33,289 nucleotides of DNA from Bacteroidia bacterium (GTDB lineage Bacteria > Bacteroidota > Bacteroidia > J057). The notes under the pieces are model-generated. The model did not search any database. It was not told the origin of the DNA and saw only the letters and a list, made by a program, of their open reading frames with translations. The stretch is from positions 1 through 33,289 of the forward strand of contig JALEFZ010000014.1 in assembly GCA_022760475.1 (NCBI GenBank). Reading direction: 5' to 3'. Both the position numbers and the translations under genes were made by a program. Positions within the stretch are counted from its first letter, which is position 1, and each line of letters begins with the position of its first letter. This document shows positions 22,860 to 31,254 of the stretch, one piece after another.

Positions 22860-24122
22860 ATGATTAAGAAAAACAAAATTATCATGTACAAACCAACACA
22901 GTACCTTACCAAACTACTCTTATTCATTCTGATTGCGGTCTTGTTTCTGGGAAGTGCCCAAGGGCAAGAGCTCAGGACAAGACCTTTTCAAATCTCATTG
23001 ATCCATCCGATCTCTACCAGCGGATTGAAATCAGGCCAGTTTAACCATGCCATTTCATTCAATATGATTGCGGGTTATTCGGGAGGCTTGACAGGAATTG
23101 AATTTGGGGGTTTTGCCAATATTATCCGCTACGACATGTATGGAGCTCAATTTGCAGGCTTTGCCAACATTGTAGGCCGAAGTTCTAAGGGATTCCAGGC
23201 AGCAGGTTTCATGAATGTCAGCGGAAAAGAAATGACAGGAGCCCAATTTGCGGGCTTTGCGAACATCAGCGGTAGTGATGCGAATGGAACCCAGTTTGCG
23301 GGTTTTGCCAATATTTCAAGCAGAAATAGTCGTGGCTTGAAGGTAGCTGGCTTTGCCAATATTGCCTCTGGAAATGTAAAGGGAGCACAAATTGCGGGCT
23401 TTGCGAATTTTGCCCCAGGAAATTTCAAGGGTATTCAAATGGCAGGATTTCTGAATGTAGCCAAAAAGATGAACGGACTTCAAATCGGAGTGGTCAACTA
23501 TGCAGATAGCATAGACAGGGGCATGATGATTGGTTTATTCAACTTTGCTCGTAGGGGTGGAACCAAACAGATAGACTTTGGCTACAATGATGCAGGGCTT
23601 TACAATTTATCTCTTCGAATGGGAAGCAGACACTTATATAACATTTACAGTGTTGGATATGCCCCAGAACAAGGCTTTCTTCCAAATGGAGAGCAGACCC
23701 CCTGGGCGGTAGGATTGGGCTTTGGTAGCAACATCAAACTTATAAGGATATTGAATTTGAATCTTGAGGCGGTGGCTTATCACCTCAATGAAGAAAGGGT
23801 TTGGGACACGAATCTGAATGAACTATATCGTGGCCAGGCCAACCTTGAACTTAAGTTGGCCCGAGGTCTTTCTATCTATGGTGGCCCTGCGTTGAATTTC
23901 AGGCTGACAGATCAAGTAGAAGATCCGACTGTGTTTGGGGCGGATTGGTCTCAGGGTAACATCCGAGACAGGGTGTACGCTGGAAATGGTGATGGCTTTC
24001 GACTAATTATTCGCCAGGGATTACAATTTGGAGTCAGGCTAGGGTTGACAGGCCATGAGAAAGCCCGCAAAAAAGAAAAGGTCATACCGATTAGAACCTT
24101 TGACGAGTCAAAGGCATATTGA
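22860..24122 (+). CDS. LA_2272-type surface-repeat protein (paralogous to the preceding C-terminal half)
   Basis: A 420-residue exported protein (signal ending about GSAQGQ). About 78-235 hold eight to ten 16-residue repeats of the form G.QFAGFAN, much more regular than in the preceding protein. The C-terminal 180 residues are rich in alternating hydrophobic and aromatic residues and align in outline with the end of the preceding protein (YNIYSVGYAPEQG, LSIYGGPALNFRL), suggesting a shared outer-membrane strand domain. It begins 15 bp after the preceding stop. The ATG at 22884 (MYKPTQ) is a plausible alternative start that still leaves a signal peptide. A strong terminator follows. Confidence 0.85.
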   Translation: MIKKNKIIMYKPTQYLTKLLLFILIAVLFLGSAQGQELRTRPFQISLIHPISTSGLKSGQFNHAISFNMIAGYSGGLTGIEFGGFANIIRYDMYGAQFAGFANIVGRSSKGFQAAGFMNVSGKEMTGAQFAGFANISGSDANGTQFAGFANISSRNSRGLKVAGFANIASGNVKGAQIAGFANFAPGNFKGIQMAGFLNVAKKMNGLQIGVVNYADSIDRGMMIGLFNFARRGGTKQIDFGYNDAGLYNLSLRMGSRHLYNIYSVGYAPEQGFLPNGEQTPWAVGLGFGSNIKLIRILNLNLEAVAYHLNEERVWDTNLNELYRGQANLELKLARGLSIYGGPALNFRLTDQVEDPTVFGADWSQGNIRDRVYAGNGDGFRLIIRQGLQFGVRLGLTGHEKARKKEKVIPIRTFDESKAY

Positions 24123-24161
24123 TTGGTCCCTTTATAAAACAACAAACAGGTGCTTTATTTT

Positions 24162-24196
24162 ACCCACAGGCTGAGTGATCAGGCGTGGGTTTTTTT
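24162..24196 (+). terminator. Terminator of the sigma/FecR/surface-repeat operon
   Basis: ACCCAC pairs with GTGGGT, with inner CTGA/TCAG pairing around GTGA, followed by seven Ts. No such hairpin lies between the four preceding genes. Confidence 0.9.
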
Positions 24197-24324
24197 GTGT
24201 GTTAAAGGAGATTTGATTAGTGCTTGTCTGGCTAGTCAAGGGCTTAGTTACTCGCTGAGTAAAGGCTAATCAATTTTGATGGAAGGCAAGCAAATTAGAA
24301 ATCAGATTTGCTTGTTATAGATAC

Positions 24325-24350
24325 CCTGACAGGGTTTAAACCCTGTCAGG
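24325..24350. repeat. 26-nt perfect palindrome, CCCTGTCAGG repeat family, copy 1
   Basis: The half-site CCTGACAGGGTTT is followed by its exact complement and then CTTATA. The 17-nt sequence ACCCTGTCAGGCTTATA is shared exactly with the palindrome at 31145-31178. Dispersed palindromes with this core are common in Bacteroidota intergenic DNA. Confidence 0.85.
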
Positions 24351-24408
24351 CTTATAGTTCTCCGAGTCGAAGGCGTACAAAAATTCCTCGACCCCTGGTC
24401 TTTCCTCC

Positions 24409-25497
24409 TTATTTCTGAATAAATGGAGTCTTTACTACCTCAGCCTTCACTGCTTTATTCCTGATCAAAATTTCGATTTCGGTTCCAGCTTCGCGATGCT
24501 CCATGGGCAAATAGCCCATTCCGATCCCCTCGTTAAGTACTGGACTCATGCTTCCTGAAGTAACCTTCCCGATGACCTGTCCACCTTTTGCGATTTCATA
24601 TCCCGCACGGGGAATTCCCCTTTCCTTCATCTTGAAGCCTGTCATACGCTTCTGAAGTCCTTCAGCCTTCAATTTTGAAATGGCTTCAGAACCATTAAAT
24701 GGGCCTTTCTTCAGCTTGGTAATCCAACCAAGGCCAGCTTCCAAGGGAGATGTTTCGTCATTGATGTCATTTCCATAGAGCATATAGCCCATCTCAAGCC
24801 TTAGGGTATCCCTGGCACCCAAACCACAAAGCTCCAAGTCAAATTCCTTTCCTGCTTCCAGGATGTCGTTCCAGGTTTTTTCAGCGTATTTGTTATAGAC
24901 AAAGACTTCAAAAGTTCTTTCTCCAGTGTATCCCGTGGTTGCTATCAACGACTTTTCAGCTCCGTTAAAAGTTCCTTTCCAACAGTGGTAGGTTCCCATG
25001 GTCGAGAGGTCATGATCAGCCAGCTTCTGAAGTGTAGCTTCAGCCTTGGGACCCGAAAGGGCAATAAGGGAGGTTTCTTGTGAAATGTCGATCAACTCTG
25101 CTCCAATGGATTGATTGGATTCACTGACCCAGTTCCAATCCTTCTCAATGTTTGAAGCATTTACCACGATCATGTATTGATCCTCGCGAATGTGGTATAT
25201 AATTACATCATCCACAATGCCACCCTGCTGATTGGGCATGCAAGAGTAGTGGGCCTTGCCAGGTACAAGTTTTGAAGCATCGTTGGAGGATACCTTTTGT
25301 ACCAGTTCCAATGCCTTGGGTCCACGAATGATGAATTCCCCCATGTGGGAAACGTCAAAAATTCCTACAGAATTCCTGACTGCCAAATGTTCCTTTTTGT
25401 CCGAGGAATATCTCACAGGCATGTCATATCCTGCGAATGGAACCATCTTGGCTCCTGCTTCCAAATGAAGGCTGTGTAGGGTAGTAGTTTTATTCAT
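24409..25497 (-). CDS. gcvT: Glycine cleavage system T protein (aminomethyltransferase)
   Basis: A 362-residue cytoplasmic enzyme that moves the aminomethyl carbon of glycine from H protein to tetrahydrofolate. Family signatures visible are MVPFAGYDMPVRY at the N-terminus, GIFDVSHMGEF, a conserved SGP.A segment, GYTGERTFEVFV near residue 200, and GLGARDTLRLEMGYMLYG followed by ETSPLEAGLGW. The length is normal. It lies downstream of fumC with a strong hairpin between them, so expression is probably independent. No gcvH or gcvP lies in the window. Confidence 0.97.
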   Translation of the reverse strand: MNKTTTLHSLHLEAGAKMVPFAGYDMPVRYSSDKKEHLAVRNSVGIFDVSHMGEFIIRGPKALELVQKVSSNDASKLVPGKAHYSCMPNQQGGIVDDVIIYHIREDQYMIVVNASNIEKDWNWVSESNQSIGAELIDISQETSLIALSGPKAEATLQKLADHDLSTMGTYHCWKGTFNGAEKSLIATTGYTGERTFEVFVYNKYAEKTWNDILEAGKEFDLELCGLGARDTLRLEMGYMLYGNDINDETSPLEAGLGWITKLKKGPFNGSEAISKLKAEGLQKRMTGFKMKERGIPRAGYEIAKGGQVIGKVTSGSMSPVLNEGIGMGYLPMEHREAGTEIEILIRNKAVKAEVVKTPFIQK

Positions 25498-25512
25498 TGA
25501 GGAAAAATTAAT

Positions 25513-25534
25513 GGGGTTTACCTACGTAAACCCC
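25513..25534 (-). terminator. Hairpin between fumC and gcvT
   Basis: GGGGTTTAC pairs perfectly with GTAAACCCC around a 4-nt loop, then ATTAATTTTT on the minus strand. It lies 29 bp after the fumC stop and 15 bp before the gcvT ATG, so it could terminate fumC or influence gcvT translation. Confidence 0.65.
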
Positions 25535-25563
25535 AAATTAAAGCAATGCTTTTGAATTTTGTT

Positions 25564-26958
25564 TTATATGCGGCCTACCATCTGGGATGGAACCACAATT
25601 TGATCAAATTCTTCTTCAGTCAAAAAGTTCAGTTTCATGGCTGCCTCCTTCAGGGTAGAACCTTCTTCATAAGCAGTTTTGGCGATTTTGGCAGCCTTGT
25701 CATATCCGATTTTGGTGTTCAAGGCTGTAACCAGCATCAAGGAGTTGTTTACATTTTTCTCAATGACATCATAATTAGGCTGAATGCCCACAGCAAGCTT
25801 GTCATTGAAGGACTCACAACCATCTGCCAATAACTGAGCAGACATCAAGACATTATAAATCATCACGGGCTTGAATACATTCAACTGAAAGTGGCCATGT
25901 GAACCCGCCACGGACACCGCTGTATCATTACCGATAACCTGGGCACATACCATGGTGATGGCTTCTGCCTGGGTTGGGTTCACCTTGCCTGGCATAATCG
26001 AAGATCCTGGCTCATTGGCAGGGATGATGATCTCACTGATTCCCGAACGAGGACCGGAAGCCAACAGGCGGATGTTGTTTGCAATGGTCATGATGCTCAC
26101 CGCCAGACGCTTAAGCGCACCGGAAGTTTCCACCATGGCATCATGTGCAGACAGGGCTTCAAATTTATTTTCGGCACTTACAAATGGAAGTCCGGTAAGC
26201 TCAGCAATTTTTGCAGCTACTTTTTCCGAATACCCTTCAGGAGTATTAATTCCAGTACCTACTGCAGTACCTCCGAGCGCAAGCTCAGAAAGGTGCTTCA
26301 GGCTGTCTTCTACAGTTTCAAGTCCGCGCTTCAACTGAGCCGCATATCCTGAAAATTCTTGTCCCAGGGTAATTGGAGTCGCATCCATGAGGTGGGTGCG
26401 ACCGATCTTAACTACCTGCATGAACTCTGCAGATTTCGCAGCCAAAGTGTCGTGAAGTTTTTTGACCCTTGGGATCATGTACTCTACGATCATTTTGTAG
26501 GCAGCGATGTGCATGCCCGTAGGGAAGGTATCGTTGGAAGACTGTGATTTGTTGACGTGGTCGTTGGGGTGAACAGGAGTTTTGCTACCGATTTCTCCTC
26601 CAAGGATTTCTATCGATCGGTTAGAAACAACCTCATTCACGTTCATGTTGGACTGGGTTCCAGAACCGGTTTGCCATACAACCAGCGGGAAATGTTCGTC
26701 GTGTTTTCCTTCCAGGATTTCGTCGCATACCTGTGCAATGGTATTGGCGATGTCAGCCGGGAAGTCTGTTAGCTCTGCATTGGTCAATGCAGCTGCTTTT
26801 TTCAGGTAGGCAAAGCCACGGATAACTTCCATGGGCATTTTTTGCCCTCCGATCTTGAAGTTTTGAAGGGAACGTTGGGTCTGTGCTCCCCAATATTTGT
26901 TAGCAGGAACCTTGATTTCTCCCATGGTATCCTTCTCAATGCGAAATTCTGTAGACAT
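25564..26958 (-). CDS. fumC: Class II fumarate hydratase
   Basis: A 464-residue TCA-cycle enzyme that interconverts fumarate and malate. The family signature [13 protein letters not shown] is present, along with the N-terminal [20 protein letters not shown] and the substrate-site segments [12 protein letters not shown] and [11 protein letters not shown] take the start at 26958 ([14 protein letters not shown]), the family's usual beginning. The frame extends 22 codons further upstream to 27024 with a non-homologous sequence. Confidence 0.97.
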   Translation of the reverse strand: MSTEFRIEKDTMGEIKVPANKYWGAQTQRSLQNFKIGGQKMPMEVIRGFAYLKKAAALTNAELTDFPADIANTIAQVCDEILEGKHDEHFPLVVWQTGSGTQSNMNVNEVVSNRSIEILGGEIGSKTPVHPNDHVNKSQSSNDTFPTGMHIAAYKMIVEYMIPRVKKLHDTLAAKSAEFMQVVKIGRTHLMDATPITLGQEFSGYAAQLKRGLETVEDSLKHLSELALGGTAVGTGINTPEGYSEKVAAKIAELTGLPFVSAENKFEALSAHDAMVETSGALKRLAVSIMTIANNIRLLASGPRSGISEIIIPANEPGSSIMPGKVNPTQAEAITMVCAQVIGNDTAVSVAGSHGHFQLNVFKPVMIYNVLMSAQLLADGCESFNDKLAVGIQPNYDVIEKNVNNSLMLVTALNTKIGYDKAAKIAKTAYEEGSTLKEAAMKLNFLTEEEFDQIVVPSQMVGRI

Positions 26959-27039
26959 GTGTGGGTCTTTTTTAATATTGTTTGAAGAAAGCAATGGCGT
27001 ATGGGGGCAAATTACAACCCCCATTTATTATTTACCAAT

Positions 27040-27073
27040 AAAAAGAGCCCGGAAAAGTTTGCTTTCCAGGCTC
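27040..27073 (-). terminator. Terminator of the LRR-TonB_C gene
   Basis: On the minus strand GAGCCTGGAAAG pairs with CTTTTCCGGGCTC around CAAA, with a bulge, and runs into five Ts. It lies about 25 bp after the stop. Confidence 0.85.
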
Positions 27074-27096
27074 ATAAATGTGACAAATCTTATTCT

Positions 27097-27861
27097 CTAA
27101 TACCTGGATTTGAAAGGGATATTTACCCAAAAGGCTTTAGGCTCTCCATTCAATGTTGCAGGTTTGAATTTCAGACTTATAATTTCTTTTTCTACAAATG
27201 CCTTTAGGGCTTCATCATTTGACTTGATAATCCTGTGTTCCTCGTATCCACCTTCGGCATTGACCTTTATTCGGGCTACTACCAGGCCATCCTTAGTAAA
27301 ACCTTGATGCATAGAAGGATCTTTGATTTTGTTGAATATCCTATCCAAATCAATGGGTTCTGGTTGCGTATCTGCAAAATCAAAATCTTTTAGACCTGCA
27401 AATTCCTTATTGGGATCATAGATTTTGTCATCCACTTCCACAAAGGCTTTATTTTTCCAGAGACAATATACCCCTGTAACCTGGTTGATATTGGGGGTGT
27501 TGAGGGATTTGGCTCCTACGGGATTTAACTTAAAACTGACCCATTTAAGATTCTTTAATTCACAGAGACTTTTGGGGATATACCTAAGATTGTTGTCTTT
27601 CAAATTAAGGCTGTCCAGTTGCTTCAAGTTCCCTATTGAATTAGGAAGGTCCGTTAGGGAGTTTCCGCTTAAATCAAGATAGGTCAACGAAGTGAGTTTA
27701 CTTATTTTGGGCGATAGGCTTTTTAGCTTTTGCCCTGAAAGATCTAAGCGTTTGACATCTTCGGGATTTTTCAATGCTTTCTTTAGCGAGCTGTAGGTAT
27801 CCTGGCTGTAGATTGTTGAGGAATAAATCAGGATTATAAGAATAAAGGAGATGTGTTTCAT
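27097..27861 (-). CDS. Leucine-rich-repeat protein with TonB C-terminal domain
   Basis: A 254-residue exported protein (signal about 1-19, ending SSTIYSQ). Four leucine-rich repeats lie at about 35-125 (VKRLDLSGQKLKSL, LTYLDLSGNSLTDLP, LDSLNLKDNNLRYIP, LKWVSFKLNPVG). The C-terminal 80 residues match the TonB_C fold (LVVARIKVNAEGGYEEHRII, then ISLKFKPATLNGEPKAFWV). TonB_C usually contacts outer-membrane receptors or is used as a periplasmic domain; fusion to LRRs suggests a protein-binding role in the periplasm. The start at 27861 (MKHISF) is preferred to an upstream ATG at 27891, which lies inside the terminator of the preceding gene. Confidence 0.85.
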   Translation of the reverse strand: MKHISFILIILIYSSTIYSQDTYSSLKKALKNPEDVKRLDLSGQKLKSLSPKISKLTSLTYLDLSGNSLTDLPNSIGNLKQLDSLNLKDNNLRYIPKSLCELKNLKWVSFKLNPVGAKSLNTPNINQVTGVYCLWKNKAFVEVDDKIYDPNKEFAGLKDFDFADTQPEPIDLDRIFNKIKDPSMHQGFTKDGLVVARIKVNAEGGYEEHRIIKSNDEALKAFVEKEIISLKFKPATLNGEPKAFWVNIPFKSRY

Positions 27862-27863
27862 GC

Positions 27864-27892
27864 AAAAAAAATGTGGGAGTTCAACTCCCACA
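27864..27892 (-). terminator. Terminator of the lipocalin-like lipoprotein gene
   Basis: TGTGGGAGT pairs perfectly with ACTCCCACA around a 3-nt loop and is followed by eight Ts on the minus strand, just before the next ATG (27861). Confidence 0.92.
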
Positions 27893-27925
27893 AATATATT
27901 AATTTCTTTATGTAAAAAGGTAATC

Positions 27926-28381
27926 CTATTCTACCAATTGGACATCCCATTCATCACCAAACATGATAAAGTGAAGCCACAACTCCGTTTCTTTCAGCCT
28001 TCTGATTTCAAAAGAAAATGACAACCTTTCTCCACTTACAGGGTCAGGATCAGTCAGTGTGATTTTGATTTCTTCGTCTACACGGAAAAGCTCCCAATCT
28101 GCAAAAATCACCTCCTGATCTCCATCAAACTTCTTGGTCGTCCATTCCAATTTCCCTTCTCTTCCAAACTTCATGGTATAAGTTTCGTAGAGATTGGTCT
28201 CGTCAATGGTGTTTCTGGTAAGTGAGTTGGCAGTCCAGGTATTGGCGACACGCTCTTCTCTTGAGCGGAGACTAAAGGTCGGGCCATCATCATATTTACG
28301 GCAGGATTCCAGGAGACCCATACCGATGATCAGCGTCAAACTAAGGAAAAAGTGGACTTTGAATAGACGAGATGCTTTCAT
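27926..28381 (-). CDS. Lipocalin-like lipoprotein
   Basis: A 151-residue lipoprotein with lipobox GLLESC. The mature part begins with a short linker and then VANTWTANSL, the G/N.W pattern that opens lipocalin-like domains, followed by alternating strands (YTMKFGREGKLEWTT, VIFADWELF, LWLHFIM). Bacteroidota carry many such envelope proteins of unknown ligand. The start at 28381 is chosen over 28402 because a -7 element TAAATTTG occupies 28407-28400. It is divergent from recX. Confidence 0.7.
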   Translation of the reverse strand: MKASRLFKVHFFLSLTLIIGMGLLESCRKYDDGPTFSLRSREERVANTWTANSLTRNTIDETNLYETYTMKFGREGKLEWTTKKFDGDQEVIFADWELFRVDEEIKITLTDPDPVSGERLSFSFEIRRLKETELWLHFIMFGDEWDVQLVE

Positions 28382-28399
28382 ATACAAAATAAATTGATT

Positions 28400-28407
28400 C
28401 AAATTTA
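28400..28407 (-). promoter_or_regulatory. -7 element of the lipocalin-like gene
   Basis: The minus strand reads TAAATTTG, an exact TAnnTTTG match, with CTG in place of TTG 19 nt upstream. It lies 19 bp before the chosen ATG. Confidence 0.5.
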
Positions 28408-28473
28408 TAAAATTGGGTCGGTTTATCAGCTACCCTAGTTATTCATGTAACAAAACTTCAATAGCCCCCTGAT

Positions 28474-28938
28474 ATGAACGAGGAAATTTTAGTAAAAATA
28501 TATAAATACTGCGCTTATCAGGACAGGTCTCAGAAAGAAATTCTTGAAAAACTGGCAGATTTGGGGGTAGAAGGTGAAGAAGAGACTGAAAAAATCCTTG
28601 AACACCTGCGAATCGAGCGATTTTGGGATGAGGAAAGATTCGCAAGAAACTTCGCAAGGGGAAAATTCAGGATCAAAGGCTGGGGGAAACTCAAGATAAG
28701 AAGAGAGCTCAGGATGAAGGGGGTACCCAAGCATTTGATCGAAATTGCAGTCCTTGAAGAAATCGAAGTTTCAGACTATACGGCTACCCTTGAAAAATTC
28801 CTCCTGAAGAAAAAGAAGGAATTAAAGGCTGCTCCCGCCTTCACTATTAAGGTCAAGGTTTATAATTATCTTTCACAAAAAGGCTTTGAAGATGAAGTAA
28901 TTTATAAAGCAATGGATCGTTTGATTGAAAATGATTAA
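28474..28938 (+). CDS. recX: RecX regulatory protein
   Basis: A 154-residue basic helical protein of the RecX family, which binds RecA filaments and modulates recombination. The family pattern is visible: an N-terminal helical repeat (YQDRSQKEILEKL), RFWDEERFARNFARGKF, and the WGKLKIRRELRMKGVP helix that recurs in RecX modules. recA is not adjacent. A non-coding region with DnaA-box-like sites follows. Confidence 0.85.
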   Translation: MNEEILVKIYKYCAYQDRSQKEILEKLADLGVEGEEETEKILEHLRIERFWDEERFARNFARGKFRIKGWGKLKIRRELRMKGVPKHLIEIAVLEEIEVSDYTATLEKFLLKKKKELKAAPAFTIKVKVYNYLSQKGFEDEVIYKAMDRLIEND

Positions 28939-29274
28939 CAATAGATCCTAAATCCTACTTCACTTAAAATCAGGGACTTTTTTGGAAAAATTTTTTTAAG
29001 CATACTTTTCCCCAAGTTACCCACCTGTTATCCACAGGGTTACCCACTTTTTTTGTTAATTATATTAGCTGAATGTTAAGTTATTTATAAAATGGTGCTG
29101 CTAAAAAACTTGGGAGCCAATATCTACACTTTTTCCACAGGGTTATGCACATATTTTTGTTTATAAGTCCTTGATAACTAACATACCATTTCTCGAAAAA
29201 TATTTAGGGCTTACCATTTACGCATACTTTTCCTACCCTTTTTAATTTTTTCCACAGATCAATTCGCGGAAATG
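28939..29274. other. AT-rich region with DnaA-box-like sites; candidate oriC or DnaA-regulated region
   Basis: No ORF. Plus-strand matches to the DnaA box TTATNCACA occur at 29028-29036 (TTATCCACA) and 29143-29151 (TTATGCACA), and TTTTCCACA variants at 29131-29139 and 29248-29256. Weaker TTACCCAC sites lie at 29017 and 29040. A 12-nt direct repeat GCATACTTTTCC occurs at 29000-29011 and 29222-29233. AT-rich tracts between the boxes could unwind. dnaA is not in the window, and GC skew cannot be judged here. Confidence 0.55.
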
Positions 29275-29282
29275 TATCTTTG
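29275..29282 (+). promoter_or_regulatory. -7 element of the ddl promoter
   Basis: TATCTTTG is an exact TAnnTTTG, 25 bp before the ddl ATG. The corresponding -33 region coincides with the last DnaA-box-like site (29248-29256), so DnaA binding there could affect ddl transcription. Confidence 0.5.
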
Positions 29283-29306
29283 CCTGCAATCCAATTTAGT
29301 TTGAAT

Positions 29307-30395
29307 ATGGCAAGCAAAACATCCATGGCCCTGATATTTGGTGGGGCTTCACCTGAGCATGAAATTTCACTAAGGTCTGCAAAGAATATTTATGCAGCGA
29401 TTCCAAGAGAAAAGTATGAGGTACACCTCCTGGGGATATCTCAGGATGGTAATTGGTATCATTTGGAAGATGATTTTTTTGAGAAAAATGGCCTGATTCA
29501 GGATTTGGGTAAGGCTTTAGCCATTGTACCTGGGCAGACGGACAGGCCATTTGTTTTTTTGGAGGGTGAAGGTGGAATGCCAAAGGTAGATGTTGCGTTC
29601 CCGATTACTCATGGGCCTATGGGAGAAGATGGGTCATTACAAGGAATTCTTAATCACCTCAGGATACCGTTTGTAGGGCCGGATGTATTGGGTTCTTCCG
29701 TAGCCATGGACAAGGATGTAGCGAAGAGGTTGTTAAGAGAGGCGGATCTCAAGGTGGCTGAGGGCATGTGCTTTCATTATTATGAAAAAGATGCAATTGA
29801 TTACCTGGCTGTGATCAATCAATTGGGGAGCCCCGTCTTTGTCAAGCCTGCGAACATGGGTTCGTCCGTAGGGGTGAAAAAAGCTGAAAACAAGGCAGAA
29901 TTTGACCTGGCGGTAAAAGACGCATTTAAATACGACCATAAAATCATTGTTGAGGAGGCCATCATCGGTAGAGAGCTGGAGTGTGCTGTTTTAGGAAATG
30001 CGGTGCTGGCGACGTCATCCATCGGCGAAATCAACATGGTAGAGGATACTTTCTACGATTTTGAATCCAAATATGAGAGCGACACAGCTGCTGATTTGAA
30101 CATTCCTGCGAAGAACCTGGACGATCAGGAACTGGCCAAACTAATTTTGGTAGCTAAAAATGCTTATCGGGCTTTGTGTTGTGAAGGGTTATCGAGGGTT
30201 GATATGTTCCTTACAGAGGAGGGAGCTGTATATGTCAATGAAATCAATACCCTTCCTGGCTTTACCTCGATTTCGATGTACCCTGCCCTCTGGGCGCAGG
30301 CGGGGACTCCTTACGGAGAATTGATTGATGAATTGCTTCAATTGGCGATGGAGCGAGGCGCAAGAAATGCGGGCTTGAAACGGCTGCGCTTATAG
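29307..30395 (+). CDS. ddl: D-alanine--D-alanine ligase
   Basis: A 362-residue ATP-grasp enzyme that makes D-Ala-D-Ala for peptidoglycan. Signatures are LIFGGASPEHEISLRSA at the N-terminus, HGPMGEDGSLQG, FVKPANMGSSVGV in the ATP-grasp region, and NEINTLPGFTSISMYP near the C-terminus. I chose ATG 29307 (MASKTSMAL); a TTG nine codons upstream adds non-homologous residues and overlaps the -7 element. recR follows 93 bp later on the same strand. Confidence 0.97.
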   Translation: MASKTSMALIFGGASPEHEISLRSAKNIYAAIPREKYEVHLLGISQDGNWYHLEDDFFEKNGLIQDLGKALAIVPGQTDRPFVFLEGEGGMPKVDVAFPITHGPMGEDGSLQGILNHLRIPFVGPDVLGSSVAMDKDVAKRLLREADLKVAEGMCFHYYEKDAIDYLAVINQLGSPVFVKPANMGSSVGVKKAENKAEFDLAVKDAFKYDHKIIVEEAIIGRELECAVLGNAVLATSSIGEINMVEDTFYDFESKYESDTAADLNIPAKNLDDQELAKLILVAKNAYRALCCEGLSRVDMFLTEEGAVYVNEINTLPGFTSISMYPALWAQAGTPYGELIDELLQLAMERGARNAGLKRLRL

Positions 30396-30488
30396 AAAGT
30401 AAGCGTTTGAAAAGAGGGGGATCGAGCCTGATTGCCCCATTGCATAAGCCCCGGTTAAAAGCTAAATTTGTTAGAATAGAACATAAGT

Positions 30489-31106
30489 ATGGAATATCCA
30501 TCGAGGACGATAGAAGAAGCAGTAGAGGAGTTGGCGAGCCTGCCGGGAATAGGTCGGAAGACCGCCCTGCGCCTGGCTTTGCATATCTTGAAGAAGAGCG
30601 AAGCGGAAGCCGAGCGGCTGGGGAAGGCCATCATCGCAATGAGGAAGGAAACGAAGTTTTGCAAATGCTGCGGAAACATCTCCGATGAAGACATTTGCAA
30701 GATTTGCTCAAACCCGCGCAGGAAGCAGGACATCATCTGTGTGGTGGAAGATGCCAAGGATGTGATTGCTTTGGAAAGCACCCAGCAGTTTATGGGAACC
30801 TACCACGTGCTAGGCGGATTGATCAATCCACTCATGGGGATTGGACCTTCGATGCTCAACATCGACTCCTTGGTAGAAAGAGCTGCCAGCGAGGAGGTAA
30901 AGGAAATCATCTTTGCCTTTACGGCTAACATTGAGGGGGATACGACGGCCTTTTATTTATCCAAGAAGTTGGCTCCCAAGGGAGTGAGTATATCAAGTAT
31001 TGCGAGGGGAATCCCAATGGGGACAGACCTGGAGTTTGCAGATGAGGTTACGCTGGCGAGATCCCTGATCAACCGGACACGTCTGACGACGCCAGGTGGG
31101 GAGTAG
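30489..31106 (+). CDS. recR: Recombination mediator RecR
   Basis: A 205-residue protein of the RecFOR pathway that loads RecA at gaps. The N-terminal HhH region (LPGIGRKTALRLALHIL) precedes the zinc-binding cysteines C58, C61, C70 and C73. The Toprim domain (ICVVEDAKDVIALE, then HVLGGLINPLMGIGP) and the Walker-B-like C-terminal end (IARGIPMGTDLEFADEVTLARSL) follow. Length and order are normal. Confidence 0.97.
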   Translation: MEYPSRTIEEAVEELASLPGIGRKTALRLALHILKKSEAEAERLGKAIIAMRKETKFCKCCGNISDEDICKICSNPRRKQDIICVVEDAKDVIALESTQQFMGTYHVLGGLINPLMGIGPSMLNIDSLVERAASEEVKEIIFAFTANIEGDTTAFYLSKKLAPKGVSISSIARGIPMGTDLEFADEVTLARSLINRTRLTTPGGE

Positions 31107-31144
31107 GACTTGGCTTTTTGTGGGTATGATACCAGATTGAAACC

Positions 31145-31178
31145 AGACCCTGTCAGGCTTATAAGCCTGACAGGGTCT
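31145..31178. repeat. 34-nt perfect palindrome, CCCTGTCAGG repeat family, copy 2
   Basis: The half-site AGACCCTGTCAGGCTTA is followed by its exact complement. It shares ACCCTGTCAGGCTTATA with the copy at 24325, but the arms are in the other order (there CCTGACAGGG comes first). Confidence 0.85.
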
Positions 31179-31254
31179 AGCTTAGCTTGGAAGCTAATCT
31201 ATGAAGTGCTTGCTGCTTCATGCTCAAAATGTTATTTGCAAGGAGAAAAAGTTT

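Noticed and set aside
26959..27024. Upstream in-frame extension of fumC
   Set aside because: The added 22 residues do not belong to the fumarase family, and [14 protein letters not shown] is the usual beginning.
27862..27891. Upstream ATG for the LRR-TonB_C protein
   Set aside because: It falls inside the strong terminator of the preceding gene and would bury the signal peptide behind extra residues.
29280..29306. TTG start for ddl
   Set aside because: It overlaps the -7 promoter element; the ATG at 29307 gives the normal Ddl N-terminus.
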